Positions 1 to 11,746 of a stretch of DNA of 64,000 nucleotides are shown in pieces. This DNA is from Gyrodactylus bullatarudis (lineage: Eukaryota > Platyhelminthes > Monogenea > Gyrodactylidea > Gyrodactylidae). Location: NCBI GenBank assembly GCA_012064415.1, contig SSNU01000173.1, forward strand, positions 116,280 through 180,279, written 5' to 3'. The notes under the pieces were generated by a model. The model did no database searches. It saw only the letters and a program-made list of their open reading frames with translations, and was not told the origin of the DNA. The stretch's first letter is position 1. Each line of letters starts with the position of its first letter. A program made the position numbers and the translations under genes.

Positions 1-2
1 CA

Positions 3-689
3 TCGATAATCAAAGAAACTCAAAAATTTTCAAATGAAATTCTTGACGAAAGACGCAGGAATAAATCAAAATTATTCTATGGCTATCCCAATGCCTTGTT
101 TATTACGGAGAAGAAATTTGGAAATCATCCTAGTGAATATAACCGATTTGAGACGGGAACAAAATTATACCTTGAGAATCCAGAAGATTTGCACCTGAAG
201 AGTTTGGAATTCTATCAGGTTATCGACTGGGATGTCAAGGGACAGAACATGCTCACAGGCGCCAGATTCAACTACAAAGATAGGAATACTAATGCGAAAA
301 GGAATCATGGTAAAGTAAACTTTACCAAACAGGCTACTCAAAGATTCGAATTGGAGGATGATGAACTCATTACACATCTCAAATTGAATTCCGGCTACAT
401 GATTGATGGAATAAGAGTACAGACTAGCCATAAAAGAGTGACACAATTTGGTAATGACTACGGTGGCTGTGAGCTCGAAATAGATGTACAAAGCGTTCAA
501 GTTGATCTATTGAATCCTGGCAAAGTGTTAGAGGCAGACTCTGAACAAAAAGATGATGATTCTCTAGTGTTATCAGGGAAAATTTCATGCATTGGATTCT
601 ACGGAATGAAATGTAACATATTATATTCGAATTCTACAACATTTAATGATGTCCAGTTGATATTTTCTGGATTTATAAATTACAATTAG
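3..689 (+). CDS. 3' end of a protein with a tentative jacalin-like (beta-prism) domain
   Basis: The reading frame is open from the window edge to the TAA at 687-689, giving at least 228 residues; the start lies outside the window, and no splice site is needed inside. The C-terminal part has the spacing of a jacalin-like lectin domain: an acidic run, then GYMIDGIRVQTSHK, then FGNDYGG, then about 40 residues later SGKISCIGFYG, resembling the family pattern 'I..L.F.T....FG...G....GKI.GF.G'. No membrane segment is visible in the part seen. Codon use is normal coding, including G/C third positions unlike the surrounding AT-rich DNA. The fold assignment rests on this pattern only; the protein could belong to an unrelated beta-rich family. 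It ends 746 bases from the 3' end of the convergent astacin gene. Confidence 0.6.
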   Translation, partial: SIIKETQKFSNEILDERRRNKSKLFYGYPNALFITEKKFGNHPSEYNRFETGTKLYLENPEDLHLKSLEFYQVIDWDVKGQNMLTGARFNYKDRNTNAKRNHGKVNFTKQATQRFELEDDELITHLKLNSGYMIDGIRVQTSHKRVTQFGNDYGGCELEIDVQSVQVDLLNPGKVLEADSEQKDDDSLVLSGKISCIGFYGMKCNILYSNSTTFNDVQLIFSGFINYN

Positions 690-1434
690 ATTAATCCTAT
701 CAAGATTTTATATTTATTTAATTTTCATAAATATATTATTTTGTTTACTTGTAAGTAGATTTATTATTATTTAATTATTGTAGAGAGATGAAAATTTAAT
801 ATCGCTTGAGAGGTGAATTCTGAGAGAAATTTGGACAAAAAGGCTTAGACTATCAAAATCATGCCTTCGTGTTCCTATAGAAATTACAAAAATTATACAG
901 TCTTCATGATTTAAATTGCCACCCTAGATTTTTTGTGCACAAAACCGATTCTGCAAAAATACAGAAAAAAATCATAGCTAAAAACTTGACTGTAAAAATA
1001 AAAACTGAAGGGCAATAATTCATGAACCAAAATAACACTTTTTTGGCTATAATTATTAATTAGAGGTGATAATTGTTTAAATGCAATCAATTTATTTGGA
1101 TATAACAAATGTAAAAGAATTTTTGGTTTTTAATGTTTTTAATTCTTTTCCATATATAACGTGTATTATGAAGCCAATATTCTTTTAGAAATTCTATAAT
1201 ATAATAGAAAAAGGCATTCTTGTCTATTATTTTTAGAGGCTCCCATTTTAGAGATTAGACGAGAAGAGGAATTGAATAGAGTATAGTATTGTATAGAAAA
1301 AATTCTTCATATTATGACATGTATATAAAAGTGTCTGGCGCTCATCCTTTTCTATCACTCTTTCGAAGCACTCTTGTATAATATCAAATATTTGAATGAC
1401 AATGCATAATTTGGTTATAATGGCCTCGTGCAAA
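690..1434. other. Intergenic region between two convergent genes
   Basis: AT-rich sequence with no coding signal. On the minus strand an AATAAA (TTTATT on plus at 1091-1096) lies about 340 bases beyond the astacin stop and is a possible polyadenylation signal for it. Short ORFs on the minus strand here look random. Confidence 0.5.
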
Positions 1435-4400
1435 TCATAAGCCTCCGCACCAACCGCATGTTTTTGCGCAGTTCTTTTTTGATTCGTAAAAATAGGTCCT
1501 GCAATAATTCCTACTCTTCAATGACTCACAGTCGTAACGATAGTCTTCACAAACCTTGACTATAGAATGATTATCATTAAGTATACAATAGAATTGAGAA
1601 AGATTATTGTAGTAAGTAAACTCACCCCCACAGACAAATGGACATTGGACAGTTAATTCTGGCTTGTTACATTTTTGTCGGTATATCGGACAAGTGATCG
1701 GATCAGGCTTGCCATTGTTAGCTGCCATTAGCTTGGATATTTCCTTGTCACATGCTCTACACGAACGTCGGCAATTCTCAAACATCCACACCTCATGGTA
1801 AATGCATTCTCGTTTCTTTGCCATCAACTCGCATTCTTCATTATCCGGGTGTTTATTTTCACACGCAATGCTCAGATCAATTCGTTCTGTTGTCGTGGTT
1901 GTTGTAGTTGTCGTTGTGGTTGGAATTATACGACGTCTTTTTGTCGTTGTAATAGGAGCTACTGTCGTTGTAGTTGTCGTTGTTGTCGTGGTTGGTTCAG
2001 GAGTCGTCGTTGTTGTTGGTTCAGGAGTTGTCGTCGTTGTTGTCGTTGTCGTTGGTTCAGGAGTCGTTGTCGTGGTTGGTTCAGAAGTCGTTGTCGTGGT
2101 TGGTTCAGGAGTCGTCGTTGTTGAAGTTGTTGTTGTTGTTGTGGTTGGTTCAGGAGTTGTCGTTGTTGAAGTTGTCGTGGTAATCAATGGTATTGTTGGA
2201 TTTATCTTGAGAGCAATATCGCCTGGTTGTGCTTGATCATCTTGAATGTCTGTTTCATTCTTTGGCACCTTTGGGACAAGAATCAAGTTAGACTTTAGCA
2301 TTTCATTAACCAAAATCTAACTTTGCAAAAAATGAACTATCTTAGAGCGAACGTATTAAAGCTAAATGAAATAAAGTTTCGAGTCTATGATTTTATTTCA
2401 ATATAAACCTAGTTAACTTAAAGATGAGAGTTTACTGTTTTTACAAATACAATAAAATATTTTTTTGAGTCACAATAAACTCGATAAAGTTCAGCAATGT
2501 TGCCGTTCAAACGGAGTTTTGAATTCCTTGATGAAATAAGCCAATAACTTGTGGAAATTTAGGAAAATTTTGAAAATAATCTGACGAATTGAGTTTCACT
2601 CTGATGAAAGAAGAAAAGTAAATCTATTTTAAGATTCTGCATGACTGTCTAGAGTTATGTTTTATGGCATTTTTTCCAATTGGTTTATTTTTACTTTTTG
2701 ACTGTTAAAAACTGAAACACACCTTGTGAAGCGCAAAAGCTATTTTTATCTGAAATATTTTTTTTTCTAGAACAGAAAAATAAAACCTTTTAATAAGAGA
2801 AGAGTTAGAGACGAAGTCGAACTAGAGAGTTGATATTAGCGAATATAAAGAATTAAAAATCCATCCATGGTTTTATGTAGAGAGCTATTCTCAATAGATT
2901 TGAGAATTTATGATAAATTTTCTGAAGATATCTTAAAATCGGATTAGGAAAACTTTCACCAATTTAAGAATATTTTTCGAAAAAAATTGGAGACATTTTT
3001 AAAATTTCTCTACATGAAAATGTTCGTTGCTATCAAGAATAATAAATGTTCTTTCTAATGGGGATATGATCAATTTCAGATTACTACGTACCATACCAAA
3101 AATATCAACCAAGTTCGTTAAGCTACTGAAAACGACACTTGTTCGTTTTTTTGGCCATAACGACCAAAATATGAACGGTGACGAAATTCTGAAAGCAGAT
3201 CTGAAATCAGTATAAAATTCTATTTCAAATTATTATTATTATTAAATTATTTCCTAAATCATTATCCGTCCTATCTCACTTTGAAATTACCAGAAACTTT
3301 TATCTCTTTGTTTACTCGAAATTTATAATGTGTCCATTATTTTTCTTACATCATAAACCCTTAAATACATCAAGCATAACTGTACTTAAAGTCAACTTAC
3401 AAGAGGCTCCGGTCCGAGTAGACTCGAGTTTGTTGTGATGTCATGGTATCTGAAAAAGAATTAAAAATTTCAATATATTCCTATTTAATCTGTGTTGTTA
3501 GTTTGTAATGAGGAGTGGGTGTTTTTTTTCGGAAAAAATAAAGGCTTGTTTATACTTTATTGGAATTGTAAATGTAAATCTCTTCAAGACCACAGGCTAG
3601 ATATAAACTTGAAAAGCTTTTCAATAATGTCTTTCAAATACTTCACCCACTCGTGTTGCAGGACTAGGTCTGGACAGTAATTGCACGATTTGGCACAATG
3701 CCGATGCATCCAGACTGGGTTAAGGTTACACTCGCCAACTTCTGCCCAGTCCTGGCAAGCCTTTGGATTCGCCTTATCGGCACACTTTTCGCTGTTCAAT
3801 ATTTCAATGTTCCGTGAACCGAATTCGATTTCCTTTTTGGTGAAGACTGCCGATTTCCTCTGGTAATTGGGTAAAATTATACTTTCCTTCCGACACCAAC
3901 CGCAAGAGTATGGACATTTCATGATCATGAACTGTGGGTCCTTTGAGCAACGATTGGCTTTTTCATATTCCTCGCACTCTTCCAGGAGATCACGACATCT
4001 TGAAGAAAGAAAAAGATAAAAAAGTAGAGAATTCCAAAAATCAATTAAAATCGTTAAATTTCTTCTTTTTCAAGGACACAGAAGTGTGAATAGAGGTGTT
4101 AGAAGTAAAGAATCATGTCAATCATGAGATTAGCGTAATCTTTCATATAAAAATTATAAAAAAGTTAAAGTTCATTCGAAACACAGATCAACATACATTT
4201 CATGTTTAAGACTAAGGTTGATTGTATCCGCTTGAAAGCAATAGCCACATGTTTTACGACACTGAAAAGACATTAGGGTATTCTCATGTGTACATTTCAT
4301 CTTGGCGGCTTCCTCTTCGCACCAGTCTTCTGCAGCAAGATTTATACAACGTCTACTCGCAAATTCTATATAATAATTCATTAAGAACCATTTTTTATCA

Positions 4401-6249
4401 ACGTATCCACTGACCATATGAATGAAAAAGGTTCAAATCTGTTTAACTAACCTTCAATTGTTACACATTGACACTTTTCATTGAGAAAGCCCTTCTTCTC
4501 TTCACACGGCTTATGGAGATTTGTTGAACAGGTCTTATTACACGAGTATAGCTCATTAACTGCCTTTACATCCCAATAGCTGATATCTTTTGAGTATACA
4601 TCAAGGAGGAGGGCTTGCAGTTTTGGGTTTTTCATTTTAAAAACCTCTCCAGTTTCCGAGAAATCCTTTGGGAATTCAATGTAAAAAATTACTATGAAAT
4701 CTAAATTCCTTCATCTTCAAAATGATGACAAGACAAAATGAGTGAGTTTCAATGGAAAGCTGAAATGTCACAAACAAGCTTTCAAAATGAAATTGCTATA
4801 CATGAAATTGCCCTGAGGCTAAGACTAAAACTTACTGCTGTCTCATTGGGTAGGAGATAAAATTTCTATAAAGATACAATCTTTTAATTTTAACTCAATA
4901 AGCATTATTCTCGAATAGCAGGATTAACTGATGAAAACTACGCAAAAAACTTCACTCACATCTGGTCCATATTGCATGACTGACTGAATATCGTAGGGCG
5001 ACAGATTGACGCTATCATTCTTCTTTTCAAATATATCCTTAAACTCGACTTGAATATTATCAAGGAATATATTCAGATGGTTATCGCGATCATGCCGACT
5101 GTGCTCATGGACAAGACCAATTACATGTCCCAATTCATGTAGAAATAGGCCGTACTGTAAATAAAATATTCATCACGATAATTGATTACAACCAAATCTT
5201 CATTATTGTAAACAAGAATTTACAGACAAATATTTTAAAATTGACAATACCTTTTTGTTTCTAATTTAACAAGACATAAGTGCACTAAAATACATTAGTG
5301 ATTTGTATAAAAATTACATATTTAATATCTTAACTCTGATGAATTGTCTAGGAATTGGTTAGCGAGTGATGGTAATTTAAAAAAGCTTTTTGAATAAAAC
5401 CCAAAATCAAAATTCGACTACTCACATAACGACATCCATTCTTCGACATGCCCACAGTCTGGCTTCCTGGTGCACCCAATTTCCCGACCACTTCGGAGTA
5501 GCAGCTATTTCCATCCTTTATTGTCACATAATTCAAATGTCTCCTCTTATTATAGGGAATAAACTTTAGACAGGTCTCCTCATTCCACGTCTCGACAGCC
5601 TTTTCAATAAATTGCTGCTGACTTGAAGCTAGAAGAAACAGAATGTTGATTGACTCAGCATAAGTTCAACATGTTATAATATAAAACATTTGGTTTGTTA
5701 AACCTTCAACTACTACCCTGGCCTTTCTTCAACTTTAACTAATTATAATTCATTGAAATTTGCAAATTATTTTGAACTAAATAGTCCTTCAGGGAACAGT
5801 TTCGGCTTACATTGGTCTATCTGTAGAAAAAGAAGAAAAGAGTGTAGCATTTCTTAAGAAAAATTATAGTTCAAACTATTTTTATGATTTTTATTTAATA
5901 TTATCAGATTTATTAGTCTAATTAATTCTGATTTATCAACAATCACTAAAACTATCATATTCCCTATTTCTTAAGAAATACTCAACCCTTTTCTTTTTCA
6001 ACAGAGAGACGTATACAAAGCAGAAGACAATATAGTCAGGTAGCAAGTGAACAACATTAAATCTCATGTGTTCATTTTCCTTCATACATTTTTAACAGAA
6101 TACTCACTAAATGTATTATCCTCCACAACAAAGGGAATGACACCATTCGGCCATTTAATTGCAACCCTCTCTGTGGAAGCTCTCCTGATTCTTCTCGAGT
6201 CGATCAAAAAAAATGATAGGACTGCAAAGATAAGGATGGTTATTTTCAT
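1435..6249 (-). CDS. Secreted astacin (M12A) metalloprotease with multiple C-terminal ShKT domains, nine exons
   Basis: Exons on the minus strand: 6249-6108, 5628-5426, 5154-4960, 4665-4452, 4365-4197, 3998-3651, 3449-3401, 2316-1626, 1559-1435. All junctions are GT..AG, the phases agree, and the sum is 711 codons plus TAA. Residues 1-18 are a signal peptide and 19-23 (RRIRR) a basic cleavage site. The catalytic domain begins at Ala24, with Trp at mature position 10 as in astacin. Zinc motif HExxHxxGxxHExxRxDRD: His121, Glu122, His125, His131. The Met-turn is SVMQYG (173-178) with Tyr177. The four domain cysteines are present. ShKT domains: 258-294, 309-343, 380-416, 592-629, 674-708; a four-Cys remnant is at 649-669. 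A Thr/Pro-rich mucin-like linker spans about 486-584. It probably acts outside the cell on matrix or gland substrates. The 49-base exon 7 and the acceptor at 2317 are the least certain parts. Confidence 0.85.
1560..1625 (-). other. 66-base in-frame intron in the astacin gene
   Basis: Donor GTGAGT at 1625-1620 and acceptor CATTCTATAG ending at 1560. Length is divisible by three and no stop occurs, so an unspliced reading stays open and inserts 22 extra residues. Removal joins a four-Cys remnant directly to the final ShKT domain. Confidence 0.75.
3027..3215 (+). other. Possible short coding stretch antisense in astacin intron 7
   Basis: A 62-codon frame on the strand opposite the astacin gene, within its 1,084-base intron. 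Codon use is more gene-like than in neighbouring random frames (ACG, CTG, GGT). It lacks an ATG at its start, and an AG at 3076 preceded by TTTC could be an acceptor. The C-terminal part would read KFVKLLKTTLVRFFGH. No family is recognised, and it may be chance. Confidence 0.15.
5772..6060. mobile_element. Family B inverted-repeat element inside astacin intron 1
   Basis: The two ends are imperfect inverted repeats of 50 bases or more: CTATCTGTAGAAAAAGAAG near 5818 and TTTCTTTTTCAACAGAGAG near 5996, each followed inward by a CTTAAGAAA block. The element fills most of the 479-base intron 5629-6107. Relatives are at 30122-30562, 34885-34985 and 36175-36325. Confidence 0.7.
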
Positions 6250-6305
6250 CTTGTGGTTTCCTTACTCGGTTTCTTTTGTAGAAAAAATCCTTTTTTCCAA
6301 CGTCT

Positions 6306-6313
6306 TATTTATA
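6306..6313 (-). promoter_or_regulatory. TATA box of the astacin gene
   Basis: TATAAATA on the minus strand, about 57 bases upstream of the astacin ATG at 6249. A start site 25-30 bases downstream would leave a 5' UTR of about 30 bases, which supports this ATG as the true start. Confidence 0.6.
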
Positions 6314-6479
6314 CTGAATAGAGATATTATCCAATCATTGGAGTTGGCCAATCAAATCGTTACACTTTTCATAGTGTCAAATGCTTTAATACTGTTAATA
6401 CGACTAGGTGAAATATGCGTGAGAAAAAAGATGGATTTATTACACAATTTCCAGCCTTTATCATGATCAACGCCCTACG

Positions 6480-7180
6480 TAGACCTTACTCATGCAAAAC
6501 GCAATGGTTTTTTCAACTAGTGAAAAATACATTTTTCTGATAAATTTTTCATTGCTTGTAATAGATTTTGATTTATTTTTCATTTACTCAAAACCTTATC
6601 ACAAGTGTATTGTGTAAACAAGAGAAAAGTGTCAATATTGATCAGATCGAAATTGAATGCCAAACGGCTGAGATCTTTTACTTTTGTTGATAATCCAGTC
6701 TTAAAATTTTCGCAAACACCGTGCACACTAAATGCGATATTTCCCAGAATTATTTCTTAGTTTACACAAATTAAGTGTAACATCTGAAAAGTATAACTTT
6801 AAAAGGTTATTCATTTAGACCAGCGGTAAAATTCCTTAGTGAAAAGAAAAATATATTCACGAGGATATCTACGCCTTACAAATGATGCAAAAATTGAATT
6901 TCTCACAGATTTTGAATTCAAAGATTTTTGATTGTTGAATTTAAGCTGTCTTAAGAGGTCTTTGGTGAATAATAGGACGCAAAATCAAATTTTTAGATCT
7001 GAATCTAATTATTTATCAGCTAGGCTCTAGAACTGAAGATGAAATTTCGTGAAACCGCATGTAATTTTATCGGCAAGAAACACGTGAAAACCAAAAATGT
7101 TATTTTTGTAAGCACATTAAAAAAAATATTAAACATATTTTGTTCATATTTATTTTAAACAACCCAGAATGACTAGAATC
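6480..7180. other. Non-coding AT-rich spacer
   Basis: No gene or complete repeat seen. A short piece near 7045 (AAACCGCATGTAATTTTAT) resembles part of family F ends. Confidence 0.4.
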
Positions 7181-7765
7181 TCATTGAACAAAGCCAAATC
7201 TCAACCTTCAAATATCACATCTGGAGTACCTTAAGGATCCACTATTGGACCAACACCATTCAATCTTGTATTCTCTCGAATTGATATAACATATTAAAAA
7301 TATGCAGATGATATAAAAATACTCCTGTCTAGTCAAAAGTGGTTTTGACTCCATCCAAAATGATATAAATCTTCTCACGGCTACCTCTAGGACAAATTGG
7401 TCTTTCTCTAAATCATAGCAAGAGTAAAATCATGAATTTCCAATCTCCAAGCATATCACTGTCACCAGTGAAGCATATCTTCTCTGCAATCTTCCGACAG
7501 GTACCATAAAGAAAACCGAGCGCCTTCAATTTCAATTCCTACGAGCGTGCTTCAGGCCTTACTCATACAAGGAGCTCCTGGAAAAGGCTTATCTACATCT
7601 GATCTGGCTTAGAAAAATTGCTTCATCTGATACTCTTTACCAGAAAATTCCAAAACAGAATCCACACGGTCACAATCTCCGCTTCTCAAGAGAATTCAGT
7701 GTTTCTCACTACCCTTCATCCCCTGAGGCACCTAGATGCATTTAAAAACTGTAATATCAAACAAA
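7180..7765 (+). pseudogene. Decayed LINE reverse transcriptase (non-LTR retrotransposon) remnant
   Basis: Broken frames on plus carry the order of RT motifs: SGVP followed by a stop where Gln is expected, then GSTIGPTPFNLVFS near 7210-7275, YADDIKILL near 7300, LSLNHSKSKIM near 7408, and a C-terminal region LPTGTIKKTERLQ..YSYKELLEKAYLHLIWLRK near 7490-7615. Several stops and frameshifts interrupt it. The layout fits CR1/Jockey-like LINEs. The same C-terminal pattern is found on minus at 16170-16601. Confidence 0.75.
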
Positions 7766-7804
7766 TTATTTTACAAACTTTTTCAAATAAAAAATCTTAT
7801 ATAT

Positions 7805-7996
7805 AACCCTTTTGATGCCGAGACTATTTATAAGAACCAAAACTTAGCTATGAAGATACCAAGTTATTATAAGTTCACATTGTGGGCTTCAATTTAAACT
7901 TTAATTGATCCAGAAACCTATCAAACTGGTAGAGTTATGAAGGTTCAAAAAAATTGGAAAATGGACATATATGTCCATCGGCACCCAAAGGGTTAA
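7805..7996 (+). mobile_element. piggyBac-like MITE, degenerate copy
   Basis: About 192 bases between AACCCTTTTGATGCCGAG and CATCGGCACCCAAAGGGTTAA, collinear with the better copies at 17055-17251 and 19704-19900. The left TTAA is mutated. Confidence 0.7.
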
Positions 7997-8346
7997 ATTT
8001 TGAGATTTTTTTTTCATTCAATAAAAAATATTGCTTCATCTTCAAATGAAAGTAGTCATTTGAGGTTAGAGCTACTTAGAAGTTGGCCAAGGGATATTCT
8101 TGCAAGAAGTATTGAGTAAAAAGTAAAAATGGTAAATTATCCCCATCATGTCAACAACTAGCGTCACACGTTACATTTGGTTACTGTTGATATTACCCAC
8201 CATTTGTGAAATTTGTATCAAAGTAATGTCGAAATTTTTCACCTGTTCAACTAATTATTTTCCAATAAGAGAGCCCTTGACAATATCAAGTTGAGATTTT
8301 ATGTATTTTAGAGATACCCTATCTAGTATTTTAGCCAAATCTAAAG

Positions 8347-8636
8347 CTAATTAATATGAAGATGGGAATTTATGATTTTTACAAAATTCTTATTTTTTTC
8401 ATCAAGAAATCGAATTTTTAACTCAAAGTTCAAAAAATGGGAATTTGGCGCTTCTTCAAGATTTCAAATTAGCCGTAGTTTCCTTAAAATTTGATTTTTT
8501 CTAAATTTTTTTCTCCGTATACTGAAAGAGGGCCTCATGATCTAGATTCCGAAAAAATCTCGATCAAATTTGATTTCTTGATGAAAAAAATAAGAATTTT
8601 GTAGAAATCATAAATTCCCATCTTCATATTAATTAG
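8347..8636. mobile_element. Family A palindromic element
   Basis: About 65-base terminal inverted repeats: AATTAATATGAAGATGGGAA at the left and its near-perfect complement at the right end (8575-8636). No coding capacity; a MITE-like foldback. Confidence 0.8.
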
Positions 8637-8863
8637 GTGTCTGTTCTTTAGGCAACAAGGAAAGGGTACTCAAAAGAAGATTTTCAGGACCAAGATTAGA
8701 CGAGAAAACAAATGGTGCCAAGTCTGATCTAATGATTCCCCTAATTATGGTTTTATTAAAGTGTTTCATGTCATCGGTTCATGCTTAATTTTCAATGCTA
8801 TTACTTTGAATTTACATGGTCGAAAATTGAGTAACAGACCTTACAAAGAAGTTCATAAACCTA

Positions 8864-9313
8864 ATTGACATGAAGATGAGAATTTACTATTTTTACAAAA
8901 AACTCAATATTTTTCTCCGGATTCATAGAAAAAAAAATAATTTTTTGAATTCTAAAAAGGAATGAACTGATAAATGTGGATGTGCGAAAAAAATCCGAAA
9001 TAATTCAATCTGACCAAAATTAGGCCGTCTTTAACTTTTCTCGGAAACAGTAGAATCTTGGTTATCTCTATGGCCATATTCGAATTCTTTGTCTAATGTT
9101 GATCCCAAATATCAGTACTTAACTGCTTCGAATCATCGAAATCGATAAAAATTTTGAGCTCAAAAGTTGAAAAAGTGAAAATTTGGTGCACTTTTGAAAT
9201 TCGACAAACGGCCTAATTTTGGTCAGATTGATTTTTTTCGAATATCCACATCTTATTAGCTCATTCTTTTTTAGAATTCAAAAAATTATTTTACATCTTC
9301 ATGTCAACTAGCT
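8864..9313. mobile_element. Family A (TTGACATGAAGATG type) element
   Basis: The left end is CCTAATTGACATGAAGATG and the right end CATCTTCATGTCAACTAG. The inverted arms continue inward to a shared GACCAAAATTAGGCCGT block near 8,995-9,030 and 9,190-9,220, with small deletions. Non-coding. Confidence 0.75.
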
Positions 9314-11500
9314 TTAGAAAAAATTGATATGTTCAATTTCTCGGATAATAAATAACAGTATTTTCTTTTTTTGTGAAAAACCATTAGATCTCAAAAATTA
9401 TTGCACTATTGCATCTTCTTGAGAATGAGTTATAAAGACAATTATTTCAATAAATCACCAAGGATAGCCTTCATTTTTGATTGATATATAATTTCTATTC
9501 TTTAATTTGGTTCTTTAATTCACAAAATAGCAAATTATAAACTAAATTTATTCGCTTGACAAAATATCACATGATTGCTTGTTATAGCAATGCATTATGG
9601 AAAATATCTATTATAACTTAACTGGAAGAAAGTTAAGAAAGACCTTTTACACATGGATTAAGATTTCAACAAACAACCATTATGTCAGGGATTTTGACAC
9701 ATATTTTTAAAGATAACATTCCTGAAATATAAGATTTTGTATGTGCCCTATAAAAGTTGTTGGGCTTAAGTTAAGCCGCTTAACAAGACAGTGTTTAATT
9801 ATAATAAAATTTTTACAATATTAAACCCTCAATTAAGCGAAAACGGAAGAGAAACCGCGGTCAGTTACTAATAGATGAATTCTTGAAAAACCTCAATCTG
9901 ATGAAGAGACAAAATTAATGAGTCCATGGTTACAGGATTGCCAGTAATTCTTCCATATGAATCCAAATCAGAATAGTAATATCTTAGATCAATATTTGGA
10001 TTTTCAGCCATTGCTCATGATGAGCACTGCTTATCCCTAGCAGTTTTGTGCAATCGGATTAGAGATCATGAAAGTATATTTTAATTTTAAGTTTAATGAG
10101 CTTGTCGTAACACTGAAGCTCATTTGGTTGACCAAATTAACTGTATAAGAGAAAAAAATTTTTACTATGAAATACATTTCGTAATCAGAAAAATTAAAAC
10201 TAAAATTTACTTTAAAGTAGTTACATAAACATATGGTAATATAATAAACATCTGAATATTTTTAAAATATTATTTTATAATTAAAATTAAGTTTAGTCGT
10301 TATTACTGATTCAAAGCTCATAAAATTAACGTTGAATCACTTACTGTAATATAAAATAAGAAGGGATATCATAATTTCCTAAAACAACATTTGTCCTGCC
10401 CATGAATAGCCCAGAAATTATTTAATTAAATTCAGTTCTTACAACAATTAATCATAAATTTCTTTTCATGACTTGTACTAATTCCAGTTAATTTACAACA
10501 CAATTATCTTTAGCTCAGGAAATTAAAGCTTTAGGTCAGGTAACTGCATATTTGAGTTCTTCGACAATAATTACCCCATACCCTATGACTCTGGGCAATA
10601 GATTATGAACTAGAATTATCTAGAGTAAGCCAAATTTAATAATATTTTCAATAAATTTAACTACGAGAAAGGACAAAATCGAGATTTTTGAATAGTTTTA
10701 TGCTTAAAATAGAGTCTTAACATTCTAAGAAAATATGAGCTGTAGCGAGCTTTAAAAGCAGAATTATTATATTATTATATGTTTCAAATATATGACAAAT
10801 TTTATGAGTTTTTACAGCTACTCCAAGTTTAACTCCTGGTTTTTAAGAGAAAAATTTTTCGCGTCATATTGAAAATTGAGAATTTTCCGTTCTTTTTAAT
10901 TAGCTAATTAGTTTTATTGTGTAATTGCTTTTAAGACAAGTAATTTTAAGAAATTTAAGGTCTAATTTGGAATTTTTGCAAATTTCAGTTTTTTGGGAAA
11001 TTTTAATTTTTTCTACGATAGATTTTAACAAAAATTAGATTTTTAAAATCTGTGGAAAATTCTGCACAAACCCTGAAAATACTATCAATTCTTTTTTTTA
11101 TTGCCCCCCCCTGTGTAATCATAGTGTTCTTTTACAGGATTTGCTTGGGGTATATTCGAAAACCAACAACAGATCTATAAACTCATATGGAAGCTTTATA
11201 ATAATGATAAAAATCAATGATAATTTCAAAAACAGGAGCTTAATGCATCAGCTACTTTTGGAGAACTTTTGTTTATAGCAGTTCTCTCCATCTCTATGTA
11301 TGTATTTAAATAAAACTATGGAAAATAAACAAGATTACAATGGAATTACCGTAAAAATAAAACTAAACCATATTATATGAGGATTATATAAACATTATGT
11401 AACACATACTATATTCATTTGATGATATGTAATCTTTATTTACAATAACAATAATAATAATAGTAGTAAGGTATGAAGAAAAATAAGTTCTTAGATCAAC
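9314..11500. other. AT-rich intergenic region upstream of the GPCR gene
   Basis: No ORF with coding character and no complete repeat recognised. A C8 homopolymer occurs near 11104-11111. Confidence 0.4.
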
Positions 11501-11504
11501 TCTC

Positions 11505-11545
11505 GACTCTGATTGGTCAAGATAATCTTCAGCCAATGAAAAGTA
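11505..11545 (+). promoter_or_regulatory. Paired CCAAT/ATTGG motifs upstream of the GPCR
   Basis: CTGATTGGTCA and AGCCAATGA lie about 25 bases apart in opposite orientation, roughly 210-240 bases before the GPCR ATG. CCAAT boxes are NF-Y targets. No TATA box is evident nearer the ATG. Confidence 0.3.
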
Positions 11546-11746
11546 GTCTTGGAAAGAAAAAAAGATTAGTTTTATTCTGTTCTAAACCAGAGTGAAAGGA
11601 TTACCATAAATCATTGTGTGATATCATTTATCACTGATAAAATTAGGAAAGTTGTGCTGCATCATTAGAAACACCTTTGCATAAGCATGTCAATAATTAT
11701 TATGAGATAAAAGAGTGTATGACCTTTTGTGAGGACAAGAGATAAG

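Noticed and set aside
1795..2236. Open frames on plus rich in Val/Gly or Cys/Arg
   Set aside because: Antisense shadows of the Thr/Pro codon repeats of the astacin linker.
6047..6466. 139-codon plus-strand frame
   Set aside because: It overlaps exon 1 and the promoter of the astacin gene on minus, whose splice sites, signal peptide and domain match are decisive; its start codon is not ATG.
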